Assembly (NCBI RefSeq): GCF_001592735.1
Contig: NZ_LUKE01000001.1
Span: 992,001 to 1,056,000 of the forward strand
Source of the DNA: Bdellovibrio bacteriovorus
GTDB taxonomy: Bacteria > Bdellovibrionota > Bdellovibrionia > Bdellovibrionales > Bdellovibrionaceae
Length of the DNA: 64,000 nucleotides
Direction: 5' to 3'
The notes under the pieces were generated by a model, which was not told the origin of the DNA, made no database searches, and worked only from the letters and a program-made list of their open reading frames with translations. Shown one piece after another: positions 44,685 to 52,610 of the stretch. The translations under genes were made by a program, and so were the position numbers. How positions within the stretch are numbered: the stretch's first letter is position 1; each line of letters starts with the position of its first letter.

Positions 44685-44962
44685 AAAAACCTCCTCTATT
44701 AGGTTATTCAATAACGTACCAACCTCTATTAAGCATCAATGGTGCCAACCCATAACGACAGTATATGTACGGTAAAAACGCCCTCCGCTTAATTACTGTT
44801 AGGCAACATGACTCAATTGCCCCAAGCCTGTTCCAAATTGCCCCGCGACATTTAACGATGGGGATCCAATCTGCTCTATATTTGATCTAGTCCCATAAAT
44901 CCCTCTGGCACCGTCGTTGCTTTGGTGGCTGGTGTGATCAGATGAATTGAAAGGGGTTCACT
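44685..44962. other. 278-bp divergent control region, CsbD and DUF1328 genes
   Basis: No gene seen. Near the CsbD side is the small dyad GTTATT-C-AATAAC at 44703-44715. Otherwise only scattered AT-rich stretches are visible; I cannot identify promoters with confidence. Confidence 0.3.
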
Positions 44963-45142
44963 ATGTTACGTGCAGCTATTGCGTTCTTTATTATCGGACT
45001 TGTTGCCATGATCTTTGGTGCTACTGGTTTTGCCGGGGTTTCAATGGAAATCGGAAGACTGTTATTGTTTGTCTTCTTGTTCTTGGCGTTGGTCAGCTTC
45101 GTTGTCAGCCTTATTTCAGGCCGCGGCGGAAAAGTTCCCTAA
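44963..45142 (+). CDS. DUF1328/UPF0391 small membrane protein
   Basis: 59 residues, two membrane helices: MLRAAIAFFIIGLVAMIFG and GRLLLFVFLFLALVSFVVSL, joined by ATGFAGVSMEI, then SGRGGKVP. Size and both helices match the YtjA/UPF0391 family, often found among envelope-stress or biofilm-related genes. AAAGGGG lies eight nt before the ATG. A terminator follows 21 bp after its stop. Confidence 0.88.
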   Translation: MLRAAIAFFIIGLVAMIFGATGFAGVSMEIGRLLLFVFLFLALVSFVVSLISGRGGKVP

Positions 45143-45163
45143 CTAGTAATTAGTTATCTGGTA

Positions 45164-45212
45164 GAGAGCGGGCCTAGCTCTCATGTTGTTTATGGCCCGC
45201 TCTCGCTTTTTA
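45164..45212 (+). terminator. Rho-independent terminator after the DUF1328 gene
   Basis: GAGAGCGGGCC (45164-45174) pairs with GGCCCGCTCTC (45194-45204), followed by GCTTTTTATTTT. It sits only 22 bp before the next GTG start, so the barrel gene must be transcribed from a read-through or from a promoter inside this interval. Confidence 0.88.
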
Positions 45213-45234
45213 TTTTGATAAGAAAGGATTTCTT

Positions 45235-45837
45235 GTGAAAATCTTAAAAACTCTCCCCACATTATTATTGGTATCTTTATTGGCCACAACTTCTCAGGCC
45301 GCTGGCTTATTCGTTGAACCCTTAGTGACTTACGAAGGCTCCAGTAAAACCGAAATTGATTGGCCAACTCCGTGGCAAAATTCTTCTGGCTCGGTCGAGG
45401 GCTTAGGTATTGGGGCGCGTTTAGGTATGCATGCTGGCGACATCTTGTTGTTAGCGGCAGACGTGCGCTATTCAAAACCGCAATTCAAAGACTCTTCCAA
45501 CAATATCGACACCGCTTCAAACCAATACAATTATGGTTTGATGGTCGGAGCCCAAACACCGTTCTTAGGAATTCGCGTATTCGGTACTTATATTCTGGGT
45601 GGTGAATTAAATCCAGATGAAGACAACAGTGTTGATGCGAAGTTCACAGAAGGAACTGGTTATCGCGTAGGGGCCGGTGTTCACTTTGCGTTTGTCAGCG
45701 TAAATCTTGAATACCAAGACATGAAATATAATAAGACGACACTTGAAAGCGTGGGTCCATTTGCGGGACCAGATCTTGATTATGATCTGACCAACAAATC
45801 CTACATCTTAAGTGTGGGCTTCCCATTTGAATTTTAA
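45235..45837 (+). CDS. Outer-membrane beta-barrel protein, small
   Basis: 200 residues from a GTG with AAAGGA upstream. Signal peptide MKILKTLPTLLLVSLLATTSQAA. The mature chain is about 175 residues with alternating polar and hydrophobic strands (VEGLGIGARLGMHAG, LLLAADVRYSKP, YGLMVGAQTP) and ends VGFPFEF with the C-terminal Phe. It reads as an eight-strand OmpX/OmpA-like barrel. Function unknown. Confidence 0.7.
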   Translation: MKILKTLPTLLLVSLLATTSQAAGLFVEPLVTYEGSSKTEIDWPTPWQNSSGSVEGLGIGARLGMHAGDILLLAADVRYSKPQFKDSSNNIDTASNQYNYGLMVGAQTPFLGIRVFGTYILGGELNPDEDNSVDAKFTEGTGYRVGAGVHFAFVSVNLEYQDMKYNKTTLESVGPFAGPDLDYDLTNKSYILSVGFPFEF

Positions 45838-45876
45838 TTAAAAATATAACGAACCAACCAAAAAAGGGGTACTAAG

Positions 45877-46137
45877 ATGAAAAAAATCGTTATCGCACTA
45901 GCACTTTTCGGTTTCCTTGGCGCAGCGGCTCACGCAGAAGAAACTATGGGTGAAAAAGCCGGCGCAACGGCACACGACGCTAAACGCGCCGTTAAAAAAG
46001 GTGTCAACCGCACTAAAGAAGCTTTCTGCGCAGAAGGTGATGCAAAATGTCTTAAAGACAAAGCAGCTAACCGCGTAGAAGAAGGTGTTGATTACACTAA
46101 AGACAAAGCTAAAGAAGTAAAAAACAAAGTAGACTAA
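45877..46137 (+). CDS. Small secreted lysine-rich protein
   Basis: 86 residues. Signal peptide MKKIVIALALFGFLGAAAHA. Mature part has heptad-like KD/KA repeats (TAHDAKRAVKKGVNRTKEAF, DYTKDKAKEVKNKVD) and one Cys pair (CAEGDAKC). It resembles small late-embryogenesis-like or CsbD-like stress proteins but I cannot name a family. AAAAGGGGT site upstream. A terminator follows. Confidence 0.65.
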   Translation: MKKIVIALALFGFLGAAAHAEETMGEKAGATAHDAKRAVKKGVNRTKEAFCAEGDAKCLKDKAANRVEEGVDYTKDKAKEVKNKVD

Positions 46138-46163
46138 TTTAGCTCTACTCTACACATCTCCAT

Positions 46164-46206
46164 AAAAGGGAGGAGGCCACGGATTGGGTCTCCTCCCTTT
46201 TTCTTT
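46164..46206 (+). terminator. Rho-independent terminator
   Basis: AAAAGGGAGGAG (46164-46175) pairs with CTCCTCCC plus following T residues (46190-46202). It lies 27 bp after the small secreted protein gene. Confidence 0.9.
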
Positions 46207-46230
46207 TGTGTTCTAACAGCTCCGGTGCTT

Positions 46231-46257
46231 AAATACCTCTCACCGCTGGAGGTATTT
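46231..46257 (+). promoter_or_regulatory. Hairpin enclosing the ribosome site of the DUF1993 gene
   Basis: AAATACCTC (46231-46239) and GAGGTATTT (46249-46257) are perfect complements with a 9-nt loop. The GGAGG ribosome site (46248-46252) lies in the right arm, three nt before the ATG spacer. A second pairing, CTCC-GGTG upstream with CACC-(GCT)-GGAG, would also cover it. It could act as a thermometer-like or protein-controlled switch. Confidence 0.5.
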
Positions 46258-46260
46258 TAA

Positions 46261-46767
46261 ATGACTTATGAAATGACCAACGTTCAATGCATTAATATCC
46301 TAACAAATCTTTTAGGCTTCCTGGATAAAGCTGCGGCCTATGCCGATCACAAAAAATTTGATTTTGAAGTTCTTATGCAATCACGTTTAGCACCGGATCA
46401 ATTCCCTTTAGCTCGTCAAATTCAGATCGCTTGCGACACCGCAAAATTAGGTGCTTTCCGATTAACGGGCAAAGAAGCTCCTTCACACGCGGACACTGAA
46501 AAAACCTTGCCTGAAATTCGTCAACGCATCGAAAGCACTGTGAACTATCTGAAAACTCTTTCCGCAAAAGACTATGAAGGTTTTGCTTCTCGCAAAATCA
46601 CTCAGCCCCGCTGGGAAGGTAAATACTTAATGGGTGACGATTACATGATTCATCACTTGATCCCCAATTTCTATTTTCACATCACCACGGCTTACGCGAT
46701 CCTTCGCCATAACGGTGTTGACCTGGGCAAAGGTGACTTCTTAGGTACTTTACCTTTCAAAAAGTAA
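46261..46767 (+). CDS. DUF1993 family protein
   Basis: 168 residues. DUF1993 features: LTNLLGFLDKAAAYADHKKFDFEVLMQSRLAPDQFPLARQIQIA split across two helices, then GKYLMGDDYMIHHLIPNFYFHITTAYAILRHNG near the end. The fold is DinB-like, all-helical, with His residues at positions that could hold a metal; no activity is established for the family. It is cytoplasmic and monocistronic. GGAGG site eight nt before ATG, buried in a hairpin. Confidence 0.9.
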   Translation: MTYEMTNVQCINILTNLLGFLDKAAAYADHKKFDFEVLMQSRLAPDQFPLARQIQIACDTAKLGAFRLTGKEAPSHADTEKTLPEIRQRIESTVNYLKTLSAKDYEGFASRKITQPRWEGKYLMGDDYMIHHLIPNFYFHITTAYAILRHNGVDLGKGDFLGTLPFKK

Positions 46768-46881
46768 ATCTTCGTGCGCCAAAGCCGATCTTCGTCCAAT
46801 GAGGATCGGCATTATTAATTTACTCAGGTTTTACAAGCGTATCATCAAAGATCAGGAACACTTAAACACACGAGGTGTAAA

Positions 46882-47541
46882 ATGAGATCTTTGAGACAAT
46901 GCAAAGCGATCGCGATAGGCCTCTTTTTTATTGGGGCCTCTTTTTCAGCCAAAGCCCAAGAGGGCGAACTTTTTTATATCGATGATGAAAACATTCCGAA
47001 CATCATTGAAGAACTAAATCCATTTGATCCAAATATCGAAGAAAAACTAAAAGAATTAGACCGAATTTATGAAGAAGAAACCGGTTTGTCCTCACACTTA
47101 CCTGATTACGGTGGAGTTGAAGAACTTTTCGGCATGGCCGGATGTTATCGCGCCAGCTGTCCTGTTTGGCTTCGTATCAATCGCGGCACGCAAAGCTTCA
47201 CCTTGTATGTTTACGGAAACATTCAACGCACAGGCCTTGTTTCGACCGGTCTTCCAGGGTACGGAACACCGGCATTTGACAAACATCCCGACGGACGTAT
47301 TTACGATCGCTATACTTCGACTAAATATCCCGGTGGAGATTACATGGGCCTAGGCAACATGCCCTATGCCGTCTTTATCAGCGGGGGATTTGCAGTTCAT
47401 GGGACCCCCCAAGGGAATTGGTCTAAACTGGGGAAACGCGCCTCTCATGGTTGCATACGCATGCACCCGGACAACGGATTTGTCTTTAATCGTTTGACCC
47501 GCCAATACGGAATCAGAAATGTTTGGATCACGGTTGAGTGA
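46882..47541 (+). CDS. Exported L,D-transpeptidase (YkuD domain)
   Basis: 219 residues. Signal peptide ending SFSAKA near residue 25, acidic linker, then a YkuD domain from about 92: WLRINRGTQSFTLYVYGN, FAVHGTPQGNWSKLGKRASH with the conserved His173, and SHGCIRM (188-194) with catalytic Cys191 and Arg193. Such enzymes make 3-3 peptidoglycan cross-links or attach lipoproteins; in predatory bacteria several modify prey or self walls. Which wall it acts on is not visible. Confidence 0.9.
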   Translation: MRSLRQCKAIAIGLFFIGASFSAKAQEGELFYIDDENIPNIIEELNPFDPNIEEKLKELDRIYEEETGLSSHLPDYGGVEELFGMAGCYRASCPVWLRINRGTQSFTLYVYGNIQRTGLVSTGLPGYGTPAFDKHPDGRIYDRYTSTKYPGGDYMGLGNMPYAVFISGGFAVHGTPQGNWSKLGKRASHGCIRMHPDNGFVFNRLTRQYGIRNVWITVE

Positions 47542-47612
47542 CAGGGGGATGTAACTATACACGACAATTGTCCTCAAAACCCGAGTCTATTGCGATATAC
47601 TTTATACACCTT

Positions 47613-47711
47613 CGCAGTTTTCTCTAAAAAGATTTCGGTGAGGTTAGATGTTAAGGGAGCCCCTTCATGGATGAAGGGGTTTTCTAAACTAGAATAACTG
47701 CGAAAACTGCG
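47613..47711 (+). promoter_or_regulatory. Structured leader (attenuator or riboswitch-like) upstream of ovoA
   Basis: A closing stem CGCAGTTTTC (47613-47622) with GAAAACTGCG (47702-47711) spans about 99 nt. Inside is a strong hairpin CCCCTTCAT-GG-ATGAAGGGG (47660-47679) directly followed by TTTTCT, which looks like an intrinsic terminator. A small TTCTA/TAGAA stem follows. TATACT/TATACA near 47595-47605 could be the -10 box. The start at 47727 has no obvious Shine-Dalgarno. No match to a riboswitch I know. Confidence 0.5.
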
Positions 47712-47726
47712 CTAATATGCGCCTCT

Positions 47727-49898
47727 ATGCATGCACTTCCTCAACTTCAGTTTAAAAATATTACCCGTGAAGATGTTCTTAAATATTTTGATAATGGTTG
47801 GAACCTGACGGAAATACTTTTTTCCGCCTTAAATGATTCAGAAGCTTACACGCGCGCGCCTATCCATGGTTTGCGCCATCCTTTAATATTTTATTACGGT
47901 CACCCGGCAGTGCTTTACGTGAATAAACTGCGAGTGGCAGGATTTCTAAAAGAACCCGTGGATGCTTATTTAGAAAATATCCTTGAAGTCGGCGTTGATG
48001 AGATGTCCTGGGATGACATGTCCAAAAACGAAATGAGCTGGCCGCCTGTGGCGGAGGTTCGGGCTTATCGCCAAAAAGTTTATGGCATCGTTAAAGATCT
48101 TATTTTAAATGATTCAAGACTAGATCCCAAAACTTCAAGCTTTTTACCGGACACTCCCGCCTGGGCGCTGGTTATGGGCTTTGAGCATGAACGCATTCAT
48201 TTAGAAACCTCCTCGGTATTGATGCGCGAACTTCCCTTAAAACATCTTCATAAGCCCGCAGGTTGGCCGGAAACTTTAAAATCCTCCTCTGCTTCGAATG
48301 CCAGTTCTTCGGCAAGGCTTGTAAAGGTTTCTGGCGCCACGGTGAAAGTCGGAAAACCTTTTTCGTTTCCAAGTTTTGGCTGGGACAACGAATACGGTCA
48401 GCGCCATTTAAGTGTTGATGAGTTTGAAGTCAGTAACGCGCTTATAACCAATCAAGAATTTTTGCAGTTCGTAAATGAAGGTGGTTATCGCGAAGAGCGC
48501 TTTTGGAGCAAAGAAGGTTGGCAGTGGCGTGGATTCCGCAACACTAAGCATCCCACCTTCTGGGTTCCTGAAGGTCCCGGAGGATTGCATCAATATAAAT
48601 TGCGCACCACTTTCGAAGTTATCGATTTTCAATCCGATTGGCCGGCGATTGTAAATTTCCATGAAGCCAAAGCATATTGCCAGTGGCTAACAGAAAAAAC
48701 AAAGAGCTCCCTGCCCTTTCGCCTGATTAGCGAAGCTGAACATCATCGCTTGCGAGCCGTGACCGGCACTTCAACGTCTGCAGATTGGAATTTGAATTTA
48801 CGTTTCGGCACCGAAATTTCCGCATTTCATTTTTCGGCCAATGGTATTTATGACCTTTTTGGCAATGCTTGGCAGTGGTGCGAAGACGAATTTAATCCTT
48901 TAGAAGGTTTTAAAGTGCATCCGTATTATGAAGACTTCAGCTCTCCGTGTTTTGATGGACGCCATCAAATGATCATGGGTGGTTCTTTTATTAGCACTGG
49001 GGATGAAGCCGAGCCTTATGCGCGTTTTCATTTCAGACCGCACTTTTTTCAACATGCAGGCTTTCGGGTGGCTCGATCCACCAAACCTGATGCTAAAGAT
49101 TCTGCCGTGCGCTTAAGTCGCAAAGCGCAGTCCCACTATGAAAGTGAAGAGCTGTTATCGCAATACTTGATGCTGCACTTTTCCGCCGCTGATGAAAATA
49201 TCAAAATCGCTCCCGAGCTTAAACACGCTTTACGCTTCCCAGAGCGTTGTGCGGAAAAAGTGATCGAGTTTGCTAAAAAAAGAAATGTCCCGATGAAATC
49301 AGCCTTGGATATTGGCTGCGCTGTCGGCGGATCCAGCTTCGCCCTCAGTACGGATTTTGAAAAAGTCGTGGGTATTGATCTAAGCGCCTCTTTTATTCGC
49401 AATGCCCAGACCATGCAAAAGCAAGGTCGTATGCCGTATCGCCGTAAAGACCAAGGGGATCTTTACACTTCGATGGAGGCCTTAAGGCCAGCTTCATCTA
49501 AGTGCGAAAGAATTGAGTTCCGGGAAGGTGATGCGGGAAACTTGGATCCTGACCTAAAAAACTTTGATGCGATTTTAATGGCCAATTTGCTTTGCCGATT
49601 GCCCGACCCGAAAGCCGCGCTTCTTCGTTTAGTTCAAGATTCTGTTTTAGCACCCGGGGGTCTGTTGGTTTTAGTTTCCCCGTATTCTTGGTTAGAACAA
49701 TACACCCAGTTTGCCGCCTGGCTTGGGGGTAAAGAAGTTCAAGGTCAGAAGCTGACCAGCGATCAAGATATTCGCAATCTGTTAAGCACGCAGTTTGATT
49801 TCATAGCGGAAGAAAACATGCCTTTGGTAATTCGAGAGCACGAAAGGAAATATCAGTATATCGTTTCGCATTTAATGGTGTGGCAAAGAAGGTCTTAA
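47727..49898 (+). CDS. ovoA: OvoA: 5-histidylcysteine sulfoxide synthase / 4-mercaptohistidine N1-methyltransferase
   Basis: 723 residues, full length for OvoA. N-terminal DinB-like domain with the iron site FEHERIHLETSSV (His154, His158, Glu160; H-x3-H-x-E). A sulfatase-modifying-factor/FGE-like domain spans about 210-460 (LRTTFEVIDF, GNAWQWCEDEFNP, GGSFISTGDEAEPYARFHF, GFRVARS). The C-terminal class I methyltransferase has SALDIGCAVGGSSFAL, VVGIDLSASFI and LLVLVSPYSW. The enzyme joins cysteine and histidine and methylates the product on the way to ovothiol, a redox thiol. It is monocistronic behind a structured leader. Confidence 0.95.
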   Translation: MHALPQLQFKNITREDVLKYFDNGWNLTEILFSALNDSEAYTRAPIHGLRHPLIFYYGHPAVLYVNKLRVAGFLKEPVDAYLENILEVGVDEMSWDDMSKNEMSWPPVAEVRAYRQKVYGIVKDLILNDSRLDPKTSSFLPDTPAWALVMGFEHERIHLETSSVLMRELPLKHLHKPAGWPETLKSSSASNASSSARLVKVSGATVKVGKPFSFPSFGWDNEYGQRHLSVDEFEVSNALITNQEFLQFVNEGGYREERFWSKEGWQWRGFRNTKHPTFWVPEGPGGLHQYKLRTTFEVIDFQSDWPAIVNFHEAKAYCQWLTEKTKSSLPFRLISEAEHHRLRAVTGTSTSADWNLNLRFGTEISAFHFSANGIYDLFGNAWQWCEDEFNPLEGFKVHPYYEDFSSPCFDGRHQMIMGGSFISTGDEAEPYARFHFRPHFFQHAGFRVARSTKPDAKDSAVRLSRKAQSHYESEELLSQYLMLHFSAADENIKIAPELKHALRFPERCAEKVIEFAKKRNVPMKSALDIGCAVGGSSFALSTDFEKVVGIDLSASFIRNAQTMQKQGRMPYRRKDQGDLYTSMEALRPASSKCERIEFREGDAGNLDPDLKNFDAILMANLLCRLPDPKAALLRLVQDSVLAPGGLLVLVSPYSWLEQYTQFAAWLGGKEVQGQKLTSDQDIRNLLSTQFDFIAEENMPLVIREHERKYQYIVSHLMVWQRRS

Positions 49899-49952
49899 AT
49901 TTCTTACCTCCGCGTAACTTGATTTATAACACCGCCACGCTACTCTGTCTGA

Positions 49953-50468
49953 ATGACGGAAGAAGCAAAATCCGAAAATCCTAAGTCCATGGAATTCACG
50001 TTAGCGTTTTCGTTAACGGCTTTGGTCTTATATGTCCCGGCGAATCTGTATCCTTTCATGACAATTGAGCTTTACGGCAATCGCAATAGCTCAACTATCT
50101 GGAGCGGAATTGTTTCTTTGACCGAGTCCGGATCTTGGGCTGTTGCGCTTGTCGTATTTTTAGCAAGCTTGATCATTCCTCTGTTAAAGCTGTTAGCTTT
50201 GTTTTATCTCGCTTTCACCGCGAAAAGCGGTCGACACCACGGATTTAAATTAAAACTCTACCAAGTCGTTGAAGCCATCGGCCGCTGGTCGATGCTTGAT
50301 ATCTTTTTACTGGCCGTTTTGGTTTCCATCGTAAAGTTAGCACCCTGGGCTCACGTAGAGCCCGAGTTTGGCTCTTTGATGTTTTTACTTGTCGTTATCT
50401 TTACAATGCTGGCGTCTGCCTATTTCGATCCTGACCTTATCGTGAAGGAAGATAAAAATGAAAATTGA
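49953..50468 (+). CDS. pqiA: PqiA-type inner-membrane protein (single-repeat form)
   Basis: 171 residues with four helices, half the length of E. coli PqiA, so it carries a single PqiA domain. Typical segments: VLYVPANLYPFMTI, LTESGSWAVALVVFLASLIIPLLKL, VVEAIGRWSMLDIF and LDIFLLAVLVSIVKL. It probably anchors the MCE protein encoded by the overlapping downstream gene to the inner membrane. PqiABC-type systems move lipids between envelope membranes. The 11-bp overlap with pqiB means coupled translation. Confidence 0.9.
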   Translation: MTEEAKSENPKSMEFTLAFSLTALVLYVPANLYPFMTIELYGNRNSSTIWSGIVSLTESGSWAVALVVFLASLIIPLLKLLALFYLAFTAKSGRHHGFKLKLYQVVEAIGRWSMLDIFLLAVLVSIVKLAPWAHVEPEFGSLMFLLVVIFTMLASAYFDPDLIVKEDKNEN

Positions 50469-51318
50469 ACGTGAAATTTCTAACGTTAAATCCAGCTGGT
50501 ATGTTTGGCTTTTTCCTTTATTCGCGATCATCATATGTGGCTGGCTTTTATACCAACACATGGCCGAACAAGGGCCTAAGATTAAAATCTTTTTTGAAGA
50601 TGGCGCCAACCTACAGCCAGAAAAAACCCGCATTCGTTATCGCGGGGTCAGCATTGGTTTGGTAAAAAAAGTTGAAATCTCTCCGGATGGAAAAAGGGTT
50701 GTGGCTCATGCCATGCTTGAAAAATCAGCAGAACATTTTGCCGTCAAAGGATCGAAGTTCTGGATTGTTTCCCCGAAGGTCAGCTTTCAGGGCGTAACAG
50801 GTTTAGAAACTTTAATTGAGGGAAATTATATCGCCGCCCAACCCGGCAAAGAAGATTCTGCCCAGGAATACGAATTTGATGGCAAAGTCGATCTTGAATC
50901 CGATGATCCGCTTGAAGACACCGTCGCCTATAACCTTGAAGCCACGAATGTCGAATCCATCACCGTGGGGGATTCAGTGACATTTAGAGGGTTAAAGATC
51001 GGCAGCGTAAGTCGCGTGACTTTATCTAAGACCTCGCAAACCATCCTGGTTCGAATCAATATCGAAAATAAATATATTAAAGTTATTCGCACCAACACCG
51101 TGTTCTGGCGAAAAATGGCGGTGAAAGCAGATCTTGGATTATTTAAGTCCGAAGTTAAAATCAGTTCTTTAGATACACTTCTACGTGGAGGGATTGACCT
51201 CTTCACACCCGATACGGCGGGGGAAATCGCCAAAGCGGGAACGCGCTTTGCTCTTAGCGACGCTCCCCCTAAGGGCTGGGAAAAATGGAACCCCAAGCTC
51301 GAGTTTCCAGAAAAATAA
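50458..51318 (+). CDS. pqiB: PqiB/MCE-domain lipid-transport protein
   Basis: 286 residues. One N-terminal helix (SWYVWLFPLFAIIICGWLLY) then two MCE domains: first about 40-130 (IKIFFEDGANLQPEKTRIRY with VSIGLVKKVE), second about 155-245 (ITVGDSVTFRGLKIGSVSRV). E. coli PqiB has three such repeats, so this is a shorter tube or ring. It should form a hexameric channel for phospholipids with the PqiA partner. No PqiC lipoprotein gene is next to it. Confidence 0.92.
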   Translation: MKIEREISNVKSSWYVWLFPLFAIIICGWLLYQHMAEQGPKIKIFFEDGANLQPEKTRIRYRGVSIGLVKKVEISPDGKRVVAHAMLEKSAEHFAVKGSKFWIVSPKVSFQGVTGLETLIEGNYIAAQPGKEDSAQEYEFDGKVDLESDDPLEDTVAYNLEATNVESITVGDSVTFRGLKIGSVSRVTLSKTSQTILVRINIENKYIKVIRTNTVFWRKMAVKADLGLFKSEVKISSLDTLLRGGIDLFTPDTAGEIAKAGTRFALSDAPPKGWEKWNPKLEFPEK

Positions 51319-51326
51319 AGCTTAGC

Positions 51327-51521
51327 TTACGGAGATTCTACCGGTGCTTCTTGGGCCGGGTTGTCGGTCTTATATGGATTCAGGGAATTACTTCCGCCCC
51401 CGACGATCAGCACCAATGCTAAAACCGCTACAACGGCAACTCCAATACACACATACAAAATACGTGCTACTTTCTTTTCAGCTTTGGGACTGTGGCCAGT
51501 GGTAGTATCGATGATTGACAT
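51327..51521 (-). CDS. Small single-pass membrane protein
   Basis: 64 residues: a short polar N terminus, one helix (VARILYVCIGVAVVAVLALVL) and a Pro/Glu-rich tail. GAGGAGG lies seven nt before the ATG, a strong ribosome site that supports a real gene. No family recognised. It is convergent with pqiB, 8 bp apart. Confidence 0.65.
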   Translation of the reverse strand: MSIIDTTTGHSPKAEKKVARILYVCIGVAVVAVLALVLIVGGGSNSLNPYKTDNPAQEAPVESP

Positions 51522-51687
51522 AAAGTCCTCCTCTTAAGATACGAAGCAAGATTAATGCCTCGTTCTAAAATCCAATCCATTTCAATTGAAGACTTCCGTC
51601 GGGGCATTATGACCCGTGTCTATCAATCTTGTAGAATCTGTGGACGGAACTGATATCGTAAGCCTTCCGTTAACGGAGGAGATTAAA

Positions 51688-52242
51688 ATGGCAAAAAACG
51701 TGTATGACTTTGCTGTCACACAAATGGGTGGAAAGAAAACAACTCTGGCTGATTACAAAGGCCAAGTGATGTTGTTGGTAAATACAGCTTCTAAATGCGG
51801 ACTGACTCCTCAATATGAAGGTTTAGAAGAGCTTTACAAAGAATATAAAAGCCAAGGCCTACAAGTTCTAGGATTCCCGGCGAATGAATTTTTAGCGCAA
51901 GAACCCGGTTCTAATTCTGAAATTCAAGAGTTCTGTAAAATGAAATTCGGCATTGATTTCCCCATGTTTGAAAAAGTCGTGGTTAAGGGCGAAGGTCAAC
52001 ATCCTCTTTTTAATTTCTTAACAACCACGCGTCCTGAAACCACCATGAAACCGGGTGGAAGCCTCATGGAAAAACTTAAAGCCGGTGGATTGTTAACAGG
52101 GAAACCTGAAGACATTAAATGGAATTTTGAAAAATTTCTTATTAATCGCAAAGGTGAACTTGTGGGACGCTTTTCTCCGGAAATCGCGCCTCAAGATCCA
52201 ATTTTGGTCGATGCTATTAAAAAAGAACTCGCCAGCAATTAA
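51688..52242 (+). CDS. Glutathione peroxidase-family (thiol peroxidase-like) protein
   Basis: 184 residues from ATG 51688, with GGAGGAG upstream; 24 codons further up are not needed. Peroxidatic Cys in NTASKCGLTPQY, then LQVLGFPANEFLAQEPGSN and KWNFEKFLINRKGELVGRF with the Trp and Asn. The usual F-P-C-N-Q-F is F-P-A-N-E-F, so the common resolving Cys and the catalytic Gln are replaced. It is a single-Cys or alternative-Cys thioredoxin-fold peroxidase, probably cytoplasmic. The ribosome site lies in a small CCTTCCG/CGGAGG hairpin. Confidence 0.85.
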   Translation: MAKNVYDFAVTQMGGKKTTLADYKGQVMLLVNTASKCGLTPQYEGLEELYKEYKSQGLQVLGFPANEFLAQEPGSNSEIQEFCKMKFGIDFPMFEKVVVKGEGQHPLFNFLTTTRPETTMKPGGSLMEKLKAGGLLTGKPEDIKWNFEKFLINRKGELVGRFSPEIAPQDPILVDAIKKELASN

Positions 52243-52244
52243 GC

Positions 52245-52610
52245 TTACTCTTGGCCGCGCATCATATAAAGGATCGCGGCCTGAAGATCCTTCTCTTTAC
52301 ATTCTGTGCACAGACCTTTCGCGGGCATCGCGCCTTTTCCTATATTCGCACTTTGCGCTAAAGCTTTGAGCGTTTTCATGGACGCTAATCTTGCCGACCA
52401 ATCGGCTTTATCGCCAAACTTGGGAGAGGCGACCATGATATTGCTAGCGGCATGACAGGCAATACAATATTTCTGATAGTGAGCCTGACCTTGTTTAAAT
52501 ATATTTTCTTCTTGCTGACCTAAAAGTGTTTCTATTAAAGCGTTTGCGGGCTTTTCTGGACCCGCAAACGATACTGCTAAAAATAGAACTAAGAAATACG
52601 GCACGATCAT
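52245..52610 (-). CDS. Exported c-type cytochrome (one heme)
   Basis: 121 residues from ATG 52610, whose ATGA overlaps the amidohydrolase stop; a longer frame would add 12 codons before the signal. Signal peptide MIVPYFLVLFLAVSFA. Heme site KYCIACH (C-x2-C-H). Further, AMPAKGLCTECKEKDLQAAILYM has the axial Met and a Cys pair as in cytochrome c5/c555 types. A periplasmic electron carrier. It is translationally coupled to the upstream amidohydrolase gene. Confidence 0.85.
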   Translation of the reverse strand: MIVPYFLVLFLAVSFAGPEKPANALIETLLGQQEENIFKQGQAHYQKYCIACHAASNIMVASPKFGDKADWSARLASMKTLKALAQSANIGKGAMPAKGLCTECKEKDLQAAILYMMRGQE

